In this document: piece after piece, positions 44,560 through 56,719 of the stretch
Position numbering within the stretch: the first letter of the stretch is position 1
Layout of the letters: each line of letters opens with the position of its first letter
From: Girardinichthys multiradiatus
Lineage: Eukaryota > Chordata > Actinopteri > Cyprinodontiformes > Goodeidae
Direction of reading: 5' to 3'
NCBI RefSeq assembly: GCF_021462225.1
Contig: NC_061804.1
Span: forward strand, 8,793,740 to 8,857,739
Length of the DNA: 64,000 nucleotides
Translations under genes and position numbers: made by a program
Notes under the pieces: model-generated
Database searches by the model: none
Told to the model about the DNA's origin: nothing
What the model saw: only the letters and a program-made list of their open reading frames with translations

Positions 44560-44830
44560 TCACAGCTCAGCTAAACCTTTGAATGGAAGTGCTCAACAAA
44601 CTGAAGAAGGACGGAGAGATTTTAGGGTGTGATGACCTGGTTTCACTGCTTTAGGCAACTATGTTTTCTCCTTTATGCAGTAAATTATCAAAATACCAGT
44701 GGAAACATGCAAATCTGGTCAGCAATGGTAAGAATGGTTTCACTGCTGTAATGATAAGAAAGATTTTTCTATAGATTATTGAGAAAGGTATATATAATTT
44801 ACTATTTTTTATTTTTTATTTGTTTTGCAC
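44560..44830 (+). repeat. Tc1-like remnant related to 10622-10910
   Basis: AAATACCAGTGGAAAC, GGTTTCACTGCTGTAATGAT and ATTTTTCTATAGATTATTGA parallel the segment at 10790-10880. Boundaries are vague. Confidence 0.4.
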
Positions 44831-47800
44831 ATTTGATGCTTATTGTACATTGTTTTATTATGTTTTGAGAGATGTCTGTCTAATGTCCTACAAGAAGCAG
44901 CCTTTTCCAGTTTAACTGTAGGTCTAACATCTTGGATTTTAAGTCCATAAACGTTTGTTTATCTTCACCAGTTTAATATCCAAACTGTGATATTTGGTCG
45001 ACAACCCTTTGTTGCAAGTAAGAAAGCATCTTAGCAGTTGTGACAATTGTTGAAATTGTTTCACATGTATGGTTGTTGCTTTCCAGGGTGGAAATGTTGC
45101 ATTGAGACCAGTCAGCAGTGAAATGCAGGAAACCTTACCAGAGACAAGACTTTTCACCAAGGTTTTGCAGTTACCTGCAACTGTTCTGGACTTCTTAAAG
45201 TATCCACCCTGAGAAACTTTCAATTCAAATCTCTTCTTCAATGCTTTTACTGTAAACGTAAATACAACAAATTCTTTTATTTTTGTCAATTCTTCTTTCA
45301 TAATTTCTGTGAAGTCCAGATTAAGTCAGGGTCAAGGAGTACTTAGGCAGTGGTCTTATTCATTACTCAACAATATCTACACTGGGAATAGCTGCGCTCC
45401 ATGCCAGATTCTGCAGTCTGGGCATCTGAACCATATTTCATATTGACTGAGCACTTACTGAAGTAAAGTCTAATCAGCTACAGTGAAAACAGGAGGTCAA
45501 GGGGTCAATCAAATGCTTAAAGAGAAGACCACCTTTATGGTTTAATTTTTCCTGGCTGTTACTCTATAGTAAGCCTTCTGGTTATGTTAGATGAAAATAA
45601 AAACTTTTCATTTTATAAAAGTAGCCTTGAGGCTAAAACACAGCCTGCCAACCTGCGATCTGTGCTATAAGGAATGTTTTGAAGCGGTTGGAGGAGAAAA
45701 ACCTTCAGTTTTCATCTCATCCACCAGTCAGAAGTCATTAACGCAGTTGATGCTCTTTGTTAATGCTGTGTGGATGAAAGATTAAAGAAGACTTTTGTCT
45801 TCCACAATAATTAGAGCTATTTGTAAAGCCCAGGAATATTTCACTTTACAATGAGGTACAATGATATCGGTACTTTGGTGTAGCCCCAGTCAGACAATAA
45901 AAAGGGTATTTCCATTTTGAACCAGTCAGCCCTTCAGTGCATTTTCCTATGAAAGAAACACACTTCAATAATTCTATTTTGAATAGAATCACGACTTACT
46001 ATCCTTGAGAGTTTTTCTCTGTTCTGAAAGTGCATCATTTTATCTCTATTTGCAACAGAGTCCTCAGTGAACCCACATTTCCAAAGATTTGTCCAATTAT
46101 CTGAGGCCAAACTTAGATAGGCAAGGTTCAATAAAATAATCACTTTGAAGGACACCTATTCACATTAATTTTGCCTGAGGATCACACCTGGGTGTTATTA
46201 CCTTTTCAATGCTGGAGCCGCTCTGAGTCACTTTGACAGTTTGCCTCAGTGGCCTTGAGACAGAACATTATTTCATTTGATGGGTTCTTTTCAAAGCTTT
46301 GAGAGCTGGTTGCTCCTTGTAGAGTAGAAGATGTTGGGGGTGTCTCGGTAAATTACTTTATCAAAAAAATCCTATATTCTGTATTTACAGCATGCCACTT
46401 TCCGTTGTGAATCACGTGTATAAACCCAATTTAAGCACAATGACCACAGCCCCATCTTCTTACAATTTTCGGAGCTACTTTTGTAGGGCAAGTTCATTTT
46501 TGTTTTTCTTCCTTGAAACCAAGGTTAGGTATAATCTTTTCTTCTATAATCACATATAGTGTGTGCAATATTAACAATCAGGGTCCTACTATCAAGATGT
46601 ACGGGGTGGCAGTGGATAAGTTCCAGTAGCCCTGCATTTGTCAAACTTAGCCTAGTGAAAGAGTACCATTCCTGTCTCACTCTATCACATACTGGTTTTG
46701 AATTTATCATTGAGGATTTTGCTACAGTTTTATTTCGTGAAGCACCTACTTATTGGCCTGTGACAGAAATCATAAATTTTCCCTTGATTGGCTCTGACCA
46801 GATCATAAAATTAAATGCTTGATAATCCTAAACTACTTTGTATAATAAATGAATAAATCGAGTTGCAAAGTCTTATTTATTTAACTGTAAACATATTGTC
46901 AATCAGTTTGATCTTCGATGTATTTTTCAGTTTATAAAAAATAATTTTATAAGTGTTCGATGTGGTTTGATTTATTATTGGAGATAATCTGGATAGTAGT
47001 CTCTATTTCCCTATGAATGTGGGAGGTTTCTGCACCTCCACCATCACTTTCAGTCTTACTCTGGTGGAAGAAACAGTATCAGTATTTTCATATACCCACA
47101 TGAGAGGATACAAGTAAAAAAAAAATTTGTACGGAGCACGACACTGTAGAGAGTGCCATCCTGTGCTACAATTTATACTGGTGCAGAGCTCTGTGCTAAT
47201 ATATAAGCAAGTGCAGTCAGAGGAAATAATTTACAAAAAATCTAAAATCAGTTTTCAGTGCTCACACTGAGGCTTAGAAGTTTGACATATTTTTTATGAG
47301 CTGTGCTACGACAATAAAAAACTCTTTTACCAACACTGTGAACTGGTGCTCTCGCTTTTTGCTCCTTCATATTCCTATCAGTAATTCCTATCTTCCTCTT
47401 AGCCACCTGCTTACAATGCGGAGGTGTGCAGGCTCCCCGTTAAGTGTAAGGAGAACCCTGTTGCGGGGTCTTTGGATTTGTGTTTTGTTATTTGTTTTTG
47501 GGTTTGGGAAATAAATTTGTTTCTTGGCTTTTCTTTCTGGATTTTGTTTGTCCACCCTTCAGAATTAATCTCAACTCCCTTTATTCTGTTTCTATTTAGC
47601 TTCAACTCTCAATTAAAGTTAACATTTTATTCATTTTCTGCTGTATTTTGTATATCACTTCTTTACTTTGTACATTGCCTTGTTGGTTCCTGTTATACGA
47701 TATCTCACACCCAGTCTTCATCCCCAGTCATCACACCTGCCCTCATTACTCGTCTGTTTCTTGCTGTAGTGGATTTACCGCCCTCATTACAGGCCTTTAC

Positions 47801-49391
47801 TGCATGTGATGCAAAACACACCGCCTGATCGGAAATCAAATCATTATCGGATGCTATTTCCGGTTTTGTGATGAGTAACTGCTGCTTTTTGTCTCACTCT
47901 TTAGATAGTCTTAACACCTATTGCTTATACTGACTAATTGTGCTCCTCAGAATGTCCCAAAGCAGCAACTGTGATTAATACGTACTGTCTAGCTATCGCT
48001 GTTTGGGTTTGCACAAGATTGCTGTTTGTTGCTCTTTAAGTTTTCTTTTCATGTTACAGTTTGACAAGGTCAAGGTGACACTTTCTGCTCAGCTTTTCTG
48101 TTTGATGCTTGTAAGCGTTAGCTGGCAACCTTTTACATTAGTGACTGAGCCACCCTGCAGTACATCATCTTAAAGTTGATGGTAAAAGCCAGCTGTAGCA
48201 CTGCTTACTGCAATGTGTGTGTCTGTCTGCTTTGCTCTACGGAGACCGACCACCATTTAAATGGTTGCATGCCTGCCCATAGAGATAAATATAGTCTGTT
48301 TTATTGTGGTTTATTCTCTGTTAGTTTGGACTTCTTCAACAACTTATTTGCAGCAACTGTGGTATTGATGTGGATGTGTTTTCCAGACGAAAAGCAACCC
48401 GACGGAGCCAATCAGAGTTCTGCAGACAGGAAGAGCGCGATGCCTTGATAAAGAGCTGCTCCGCTGCCCAAATAAATCAACATTATCCTACAGTAGTGCT
48501 GGGACTGATAATTTCAACTGTAAAAACACTGATAAGAAGAAACTACCTAATGTGACGTATTAAAAAGGGTAAGAAAACAAGTGATGCAGCTTTAAGATCA
48601 ACCTGTTGGTGTTGCCAGTTTCTTCTATTTACGAAGGCTGGTTAAGGCAGTATACTGGGTAGGGCCTCTGTTATGTAGCTTCTGCCAAACTATCAGTACC
48701 TTTGGTATCAGAACACTTTTATGAATACGTGTACGAGCATAACAGATACTTAATGCTGTTATCGCCAAGCTACTGACTGCAGGGTACCCCTGAGCAGATA
48801 GCCCAACTAATTAACCCGCTAATAGCAGTTTGTTGTACTTGTGTTAGAGGGGAATGACAAAAAGATTTAATATTCTGCACAATCAGCACTTGAAAACCAA
48901 CTGAAATTGGCAGGTATTTATTCCAAATTTGTTTCAGTAAGGTTAAAGTAATAAATGAATGTTACAGATAACATTGGTATCTAATAATGAATATGTTATA
49001 TTATTTTAACAGCAGTTGGAATAATAGTTGCTTTTTTGTAACCTAAAACTCTATTTCCTGATCATTTTAACTGATGCTGTAAATAGCCAACATTAAGTCT
49101 TCTTGACTCAGCAAGAGTCGGGACAGAATAGTTCTGTTGGGTTTTGTTCATTGGTTAGAGCCAGTCATACTAAAAATTGCCCTGTTCCTGTTGCCAGTCC
49201 ATTTCTCTGTGCATCTGAAAAGCATACCTGTGTCTTTATTGATGGAAGGGTAAGGCTAACTAGCTAATTTGGGTCTCTCAGGCCTACTTTTTGCAGAACA
49301 AGGCTCTGGTGTGTTAAAGAGGCAGAAAATTACTTTTATTTACCTTTTGAATCTGCCATAATGCAAATCCTGTCACTGAAAGGCATTTAAT
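44831..49391. other. Long interval without recognisable genes or complete repeats
   Basis: A minus-strand frame of 120 codons (44939-45301) has no motif that I know. The T-rich part around 47450-47800 (TTTTGTTATTTGTTTTTGGG, CATCACACCTGCCCTCATTA) resembles a strongly decayed LTR-like unit of the kind at 3293, but has no clear ends. Frames at 46559-46822, 48176-48448 and elsewhere lack family features. Most of this may be unique host DNA. Confidence 0.35.
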
Positions 49392-49399
49392 GTGTATAA

Positions 49400-50000
49400 C
49401 AGTGGCCCTCAAATGACGGCCTGCGGTCAGTCCGGATCCTGATAAGGGAAAACAGGTATGCCTTGAATCCCAATGCTGGATGTTAATCTGGATTTTCCAG
49501 GTCTGAAAACAGTCACTTTGTGACTTTGGTTTGGCTAGCATGTGTTAAAGACGTGACAACAATGAATTGATAGGCTGTTGCTGGGTCACAGAGAGTTCAC
49601 CGCTGCAGCGAGAATGGTATTTAGATAAATAGACGTTGTTGACATGGTTGAGCAGCAGTCTGCTAAGTTTGCGTAAACAGGGCATGCTAACTTCGCCAGG
49701 AAAAAAAAGGTGGACAGTTTAAAGAGGAGTGAACTGAACATTTTAGGTTTATTCTCCCTCCAACCAGCACAAGACCAATGTGCTTAATTTTATTTTATTT
49801 TTTTGCGGGTGTTTTTTTTTTTTTTTTCAAATATTAAAATTTATAATTAAATGAAAATTCAATTTTATTTCGGTATATAGATATGTTTTTTGTTTTTTTT
49901 TATGAAAAGAACATTTTATTTTGAATATCAGAGTATTCAGGCTTATGGCTTGATCAAATATAATAAATGGACCTTCAAGATTTATACTTGGGTACCCCTG
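49400..50000. mobile_element. hAT-type MITE with near-perfect 8-bp target duplication
   Basis: The left end CAGTGGCCCTCAAATGACGG, followed by CCTGCGGTCAGTCCGGATCC, has the signature of Charlie-like hAT ends. The right end, inverted, reads CAGGGGTACCCAAG. Flanks GTGTATAA (49392-49399) and CTGTATAA (50001-50008) agree in 7 of 8 positions. No transposase is present. Confidence 0.65.
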
Positions 50001-50049
50001 CTGTATAAAGTAGATTTTTGCTGTTAATCTGCCCATTTAATTATCAAAT

Positions 50050-50335
50050 GTAAAACATTTTGTAGTCAGTGCAAGCAGACTGTGATTATCATGGGTCTGA
50101 CATTTCATAAAGATAATTGAGACATCACCACAGATAATTATATCCAGGTACATAAATATCTCCATAAAACCACCTGATCTGAAATGTATGAACTCCAGCA
50201 ACAGAACATTTCAGGTCATCTTTGCCTTTCCTTTAATTGACGAGCTTAATGAGTGAGTGGGCAGGCAAAACAATCAACATGCAAATGAGAAGTATTAGTG
50301 CGACAGCTTCTCAATGGATGAACACAGGTTTATAA
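50050..50335. other. Possible conserved non-coding element
   Basis: This interval has no transposon hallmark. It is dense in motifs of the enhancer type: CTTTAATTGACGAG, GCTTAATGAGTGAG, ATGCAAATGAG (POU octamer-like), AGATAATTGAGACATC and CAGATAATTATATCC. Conservation cannot be tested here. Confidence 0.25.
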
Positions 50336-50721
50336 ATAACAGTAACACATTTCTGTGATTATGTAAACACAGTGTTATCTTTTTGGGGAGCTGTAATATT
50401 TATGATAATTACCTGCCTGAACAGTCTACTCCAGACGTACACCAATAAAATCTGATAATACAAACCTGAGACATTCTCCAGTCTATGATAACAGGGATCA
50501 GACAAATAATATCCAAGATATCTTTCTGCTCAGCACCATTTACAGCCTATAGGTATTTTCATATGTTAAGGAATACATAAGCAGCAATAAAACAAAGACA
50601 AAAGGGAAAGAAGTGGCCTTAGTGAAAGTTTTCAGTGTCAGCTTTTTTATTAAATTTACATCCAAAAATATATATTACCTATCTACCCTTTTCCCATGTG
50701 CAGTTAAGATCATCACAAGTG

Positions 50722-50817
50722 CGTTTATTGCCTTCCTCTCTTCTTTGTGCTATTTTCTTTAAAGATGTTCGTTTATTGCCTTCCTCTCTTCTTTGTGCTA
50801 TTTTCTTTAAAGATGTT
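50722..50817. repeat. Perfect 48-bp tandem duplication
   Basis: Two identical head-to-tail copies of a pyrimidine-rich 48-bp unit that starts CGTTTATTGCCTTCC and ends AAAGATGTT. The absence of differences implies a recent duplication or an assembly artefact. Confidence 0.95.
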
Positions 50818-51249
50818 TAAAAAAAAACACACAATAGGCAGTTCTGCAATTGTCATCTGCTTTTAACAAATCTGCAAAACGAAATGCTTCAAAGGAAACA
50901 GAATAAACAAATAAAGTCTAAGTTGTAGCTTCTGTCTTCATAACACTGGTTATCACTGAGCCACTGCAGGAGCAGAAAGCTGCCCACGCAATCAGAACCT
51001 TTAGTCTAGTTTTGATTGTGTTGGGAGTAATAATTTATCACAAAAATAGACTAATTTTACGAGCTTTTATGTGCTTTTAGGTCTGTTTTTCTGACGTTAA
51101 GTGGTCTAAATAGTGAAAATTGTTTTATTCCATACCTACCACCTTTATTTGAAATACACAACTGCATACTAAAAACATACTTAAAAAGCATATATAAAAA
51201 TTTGGCTTAAGACCATCAAAAAAAAAAATTCAACATAAAACCAATTAAA

Positions 51250-51860
51250 ACAAATAAGGCCAAGCTAAGTTTTACTGAGGCTGAAAGCCAGTGAATAAGA
51301 ATCAAGTTTTTAAAAGCAGGCAGTGAAGAAGCCAACTGCCTTAAATGGTAACAGCAGGACCTTACAGCTGCTCTGATGTTGCTGTCTCACTAACTCAAAA
51401 CCCAAATTGGTAGCAAATATGCTGTCAATGGTCCCAAATCAACAGAGGTGGACTCACAGGGGCCATTTGATCCAAACATTATTGCTTCCGTTTTCTTTTT
51501 ATTAAGATTTAAAAAGTTTAGGACCAGCCTAGCTTTAATATCCTCCAAGCAACCCAAGAGTGCTTTGATTGAAAAGCCATCCTTTTACTTTAAGGGCAGA
51601 TGGACCTGAAAATCATCAGCATAGAAGTAGAATGCAAGTCCATACATTCTTATTATGGAACCTGGAGGCAATAAATACAGAGGAAAAAAACTGTGGACCT
51701 AGAACTGAGCCCTGTGGGACCCCACATGACAGAGAGAAGGATGAGTTTAAAATGTTAACACAGGAAGACTGATAAACCAGATTAGCTATAAACCAATCAA
51801 GTGCTGTGTTACAAATGCCCACTAGGTTATTTATGTAGAGAACATTGTTGGACGCTAAGT
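51250..51860 (-). pseudogene. L2-type LINE reverse-transcriptase remnant
   Basis: On the minus strand one frame has ALDWFIANLVYQSS and CGVPQGSVLGPQFF (RT motif B). After a frame change YADDFQVHLPLK gives motif C with both catalytic aspartates, then the thumb region (LEDIKARLVLNFLNLNKKKT, EAIMFGSNGP). This order is typical of L2-group LINEs in fish. The 5' and 3' parts of the element are missing and the protein is broken. Confidence 0.82.
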
Positions 51861-52865
51861 TCTTGAAAAGGTTCTAGAAAAAATGTATTAACAGAAAATG
51901 AAACATCTAATGACATTTTTCCAATTCACATAATTTGGAGCAAAGGCATGCCAAAATGTCATCAGTAGGAGCAGAAAAGAAAGAAAATAGTGAGGCAAAT
52001 GTTAATTAACAACACAATGTGAAACAATAATATCACAATTTCGTTTTTTCCCTAAATTGTGGCGCTCTAAATATGAAAATTTTTAAAACCTGTGGGAAAT
52101 TTCTCCATAAACAGTAGTTAGATTTTTGATGAAAGAAGAAAATCCATTAATCTTCAGAGCTCCTTAGACCAGGCTTACTGTATAGTAGAAACCCCAATAA
52201 AAGTTTTAAAAAGTCCCCAGACTGTTGAACTTTGACTGATCGAATGGGCACTTTGACGCCTTTTTACAATTTCCAAACAGAGTTTAGTTTACGGGTTTCT
52301 CAGATTTTCTGATAGTGTTTTTAGTTTGGAGCCTGATGATGTCACACTCTAGATATTCTGAAACTTCTCGACTTGAACCAATTTCATGCCCATAGTTTTA
52401 TCTCCATATGTACAATTTATACATCAGAATGTGTCTGTATTTGCCTTCTTTGTGCCGTGAGTCTCACGCTTCTATCAGACGTCAAAGTGCCGTGAGCGCG
52501 CCGCGCCCTAAACTGGAATTCAATGACATTTTATTTCAGCTTTGAATTTTTTGTTAAAACCTGGATTTAAAGATTTTTGTTACTGATATCTCCTGAATGA
52601 AACACTAAAGGCATAAAAAAAAAAAACTTCTGCCACTTTCTCACAGCATCGATTTGTTTGAGGTTTGACTTCTTGGTTGTGTTTCATTGTCTGTTTGAAG
52701 ACAACAGCGGTTCTGTGGGCTCCGTCTCCCTTAATCAACCACAAAAAAGCAGAAATCACCATAGCAACTAGTGACTTAACGGGTTGTTTTTCCACTTCTT
52801 GTGCTAATCATTTCACAAAGTAATTTGCTAAATCTTACCAGGGTTCATTAAAAGAGTTGATGTTG
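51861..52865. other. No recognisable feature
   Basis: Unassigned sequence; a small G/C-rich spot (GTGCCGTGAGCGCGCCGCGC) at 52488-52507 is unlike its surroundings. Confidence 0.35.
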
Positions 52866-52985
52866 CAATGACATTCTTTAAAATCCGTCCCTTGTCTATA
52901 CCCACTTATCCTAGCAGGGTCATGGGGTCAGGGGGTTCTCTTTCTCCAGCTGTCGTTGGGCGAGAGGCAAGGTATGCCCTGGACA
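52866..52985 (+). repeat. Weak copy of the CAGTCAGTCAG-family repeat
   Basis: ACCCACTTATCCTAGCAGGG, TCATGGGGTCAGGG, GTTGGGCGAGAGGCAAGGTA and TGCCCTGGACAAG keep the order seen at 10430-10510, at lower identity. Confidence 0.5.
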
Positions 52986-54070
52986 AGTATTCTCCAAAAT
53001 CTCTTTAATGGTTCTCTTGCAATGGTTAAGGAAAATTTAGCATTGAAAATCAATCAATAGGTAAATTAGGGGCACTGTAAAAGTGTCACATGACAATAAT
53101 GAGATGGAGCTAAAATTACTGCTGTTGATGTGTTACAACGTACATGTAAACACATTCATTTTTACTGTTTCAGCATTCAGAGATGCTGAAAAAAATGATT
53201 GTTAATAAGTTCTCTTCATATCATCAATAAAAAAGGGGATCTTATGTTTTTTCACACCGTTTTATTGACTCTTTGCTCTTTGCAGCACAATCTGGTTTTC
53301 CAGCTTCCCTCTGAACTCCCCATGATGTGTGCAAAGAAGGAATCCTCAGTTCGGTGTAGCTTGAGATGTTTCTGTATTCAACCCAGGTGTAAGAACAAAA
53401 TCATTTAAGTCATGTCTGACAGCAGGCTATCGATCGAGTGGTAATTTTTTTCTGTTGCCTAGAGAAACCAACAACTCCTCATTTCATTCAGTGTCCAAAT
53501 CCTATCACCTCTGCACATCTGCAACCTGCAGAATGTCTCATTAAGGTGTTCGACATGCGATCACGTAGGTTAGTACTGATCCACACAACTGCATGTATTA
53601 TTAACTGAAATCAGAACATGGATTTAAACATCTGGATTCACACAGACCAGTTTCATGATGTTTATTCCCACTTCAGTCCATTAAGCTCAACCTGCAAACA
53701 ATGTTTTACTTTTACACAGATCCAATATAAGAAATCCCAAAGTTAATTAAAACCTGTCTTTTTTAAAGGTCTCCTATTATGAGAAGGTTTTTTGACCATG
53801 TTTGATAAGAAAATACAACCTGGTAACAACAGCTTTTAGTAATTACATCAGCAGGGTCATTATGTTGTTCTGGAAACAAGCCAGCAAGTTGTTTTTATTC
53901 TTTTCCTTACAGCAGCTAATCTTGGTTTTTAAAATATTTTTGAAATAATATTCACGATGATTATTTCTTCTACAAACTAAAGATGCTTCAATCAGTCACA
54001 GGTTTTCCTTGATCTGTTCTGATCAAGTACTGAAAAATCGGCTTCTCTATCAAAATCCCAAAGCTGCAAG
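52986..54070. other. No recognisable feature
   Basis: Unassigned A/T-rich sequence. Confidence 0.35.
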
Positions 54071-54074
54071 ATCT

Positions 54075-54133
54075 GTCCATCCGTCCATCCATCTGTCCAT
54101 CCATCCGTCTATCCATCCGTCCGTCCGTCCTTT
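54075..54133. repeat. (CCAT/CCGT)n simple repeat
   Basis: Tetranucleotide units CCAT, CCGT and CTGT alternate over about 59 bp. Confidence 0.9.
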
Positions 54134-55284
54134 GTTCCACTTACCTACCACTTCATGGCTGAGTTCTTGTTGTTAGTCTAAGTTAGAGCCCAGCCACTAT
54201 ACAGAAGATGCTAATTCCAGCTACTTGTACCGGGAATCTCATCCTATTGGTTATCTGTATCTCAAGGGCATATGGTGCAGTCAGAATGTAGAGGTATAAG
54301 TTCATCCAGAGTTTCATTGTTTCTGCTGAGCTGCTCTTTCACCACAACAGACTGTGAAGCAGCTGTAGACACAGCCCCAATCCATCCATCTCGTTTTATA
54401 CTGACATTGCTCCTAAACGACACAAGATACTTCAATACCGTCACATCTGACCGGATGGGAGCATTCTGCCTTTTCCCTGACGGGAACCATCAACACCACC
54501 ACCAGATCCAATGAGGGCTTTTTGAATCTACAGAATATATCTTTAAAGGCTCCTCTATATATATATATATATTGTACATTTTCTACTTTTTTATTTTCTT
54601 TTATATTTTTAGATTCTAAAAACCTTTTGAAAAATTATTTGAAATGAGGAAAGATATTTCTATTCAATACTCTCTCAGAATAAATTTGGTCTAAAATGTG
54701 TAAAACATTTTTCACAGAACACGTTTTGACCAAAACAGATGTTTAGGTCTACGGAAAAGATCAATTACATACGATAAAGAGAGAAAGAGATTATGCATCA
54801 TTATCTTTTCACATATTTTCTGATTCCCATGAGAAATATTTTATTTAAGAAAACTGCTAGAAGCTGCTCAAAAATGAACTCAGCTTCTGTTTCTACTTTC
54901 ACATTCCTAACGGTCTTTCTTATCACTTCCAATGAGAAATCCCCCTTTGCTGCTTTTGCGATTGTTTACAACTGTGTGATTCTGAGTAAAATGAACTGTA
55001 AAGGTGGAAGAGCATTGAGAGAATGGCTAACGGCGAGAAGTACTGTAAATAAGCCAGGGGATGATCACAGCTGAGACCCAGAAACGATGGTTACGAACAG
55101 GCCACACGTGTTTCAACTGGATAAAGTGGGAATAAATTAGATTTTTCTGGTCCGAATAAAATGATCCTCCTGTGGAGTGGGTGTCAGAGAGTGGAACGGG
55201 GCTCTATGGAGAGGTTATCTAAAGAAATCCAATTGAAAGTGCCATTCATGAGAGAAATCCTGGCTGTGGATGCAGTGGAAGGAG
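54134..55284. other. No recognisable gene; short (TA)n at 54555-54573
   Basis: A TA dinucleotide run of about 19 bp lies inside otherwise unassigned A/T-rich DNA. Frames at 54272-54514 and 54793-55074 show no domain. Confidence 0.4.
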
Positions 55285-55385
55285 AATTATGTCAGATCAG
55301 TTCATTTTTATTGCATCAATTCACAGCTAATTTCCCTTTAAGGCAATTTACAAGACAAAACGGTCCAATCATTCAGTTAGATAAA
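55285..55385 (-). repeat. LINE (L2-type) 3' end remnant
   Basis: CAGTTCATTTTTATTGCATC, AATTCACAGCTAATTTCCCT and TTAAGGCAATTTACAAGAC are, on the minus strand, a decayed version of the L2-group 3' end (spacing of the GTGCCTTGAG- and TATAAATAAA-like blocks). Only about 100 bp remain. Confidence 0.45.
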
Positions 55386-55588
55386 ATCACCATCAGTCCA
55401 AATGAAATGTGAATAAATCTAAATAAATGTAATCACATTTTGGGATCCAAAGTATTGAGACACAGTTTTGAACATTTAGACTTAGATTTAAAGTAATCTC
55501 TTAATTTTACCAACATGTTTCTTCACTGTTTTGGAGTTTCTCATCTTCCTATCAGCAACAAACTTACTGGTTGAATAAAATAATTTAA

Positions 55589-56712
55589 ATCTAAGTCTTC
55601 CAGGGGCATGGATCATTGTGTTTAGACCAACACAAAGTTATAGCTGCATGTCTTTCATGGTATGCCTCTTCCAGATCTGCACATCTGGAGACAGAAGTGT
55701 TTGCATATTTTTTGCAAAACGTCTCAAGCTCAGTTGTATTGGGTGAAGTGTAGGTCTGCACCATATATTTCAAATTTATCATTACTGCAGTGTCATTGAA
55801 TGCAAAATGCATATTGGAAAGAGTTGCCTGGACTGCAATTAATGTATGTTAACTAATTAAGTTCCATGCATTCAGAATCCGAATGCAGTCAGGCTCTCTT
55901 ATATATTTGTGACACTTTCAATATCTGGATAGACAACTCATTATTGGGGGTCTATGTTAACAATAAACCCAAAGCAGAAAGACATAAGCATTTAATTTTC
56001 TTATTTATTGCAAGTCATATCGAAATATCAAAAATCATGAATATTTTTGCATATTGCATGTTTTCCTAATATCTTGGCACCCTATTGGAAAGCGACAGTG
56101 AACAACCATTTCTACATCTTGCCTGTTTCTCAGTTGGACATAGATCTGGACTTTGACTGGGCCATTCTTACACATTAGTATACTTTGACCTAAACAACTT
56201 CAGTACAGCTCTGGCTGAATGTTTAGGGTCGTCCTGCAGGGAGGTGAACCTCCACCCTAGTCTCAACTCTTTTCCACACCTAACAGATTTTCTGTCCTGA
56301 ATTTATTTCCATCCATCTTCACATCAAGTCTCATCGGCTTCCCTGTCCCTGCTGAAAAATAGCATTTACACAGCATGATGCTGCCATCACCATGTTTCAC
56401 TCTGGGCACTGTGTGTTCAGGGTAATATAATGTTTTGTAAGCCAAAACGTTTTGGTCTTATATGACCAGAGCAACTTCTTCCACATGTTAGCTGTGTCTT
56501 CTACATAGTATGTCAACCCACAAACAGGACTTGCTACAGTTTTATTTCAGCAATAGGTTTCTTCTTGCCCCTCTTGAAACAGCTCTGTGAAATGTTTAAA
56601 GCCTAGAAATTTGTTTTGTAACCTAACCCTGCTTGAAACTCCACCACTGCTTTGTCTCTGTCCTTCCTGCTGGGAAAGGATTAAACTGTATTAATAGTTT
56701 GCCAAGGCCCTG
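55589..56712 (-). mobile_element. Decayed Tc1-type transposon, with a probable hAT insertion
   Basis: Minus-strand Tc1 order is clear in 56135-56712: TCTGGACTTTGACTGGGCCA, AGCTCTGGCTGAATGTTTAG, CAGCATGATGCTGCCATCAC, ACCATGTTTCACTCTGGGCA and AACCTAACCCTGCTTGAAAC. The left part 55589-55745 (CTGCACATCTGGAGACAGAA) continues the same family. Between them, about 55746-56080, A/T-rich sequence starting AGGTCTGCACCATATATTTC and containing TTTTTGCATATTGCATG looks like an inserted hAT remnant. No useful frame is left. Confidence 0.72.
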
Positions 56713-56719
56713 TAAGTAC

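Noticed and set aside
44939..45301. A 120-codon minus-strand frame
   Set aside because: No known motif, no splice or codon evidence, and no related frame elsewhere in the window. It is likely chance in unassigned DNA.
48176..48555. Two overlapping frames of 90 and 61 codons
   Set aside because: No domain and no repeat family; nothing supports a gene.
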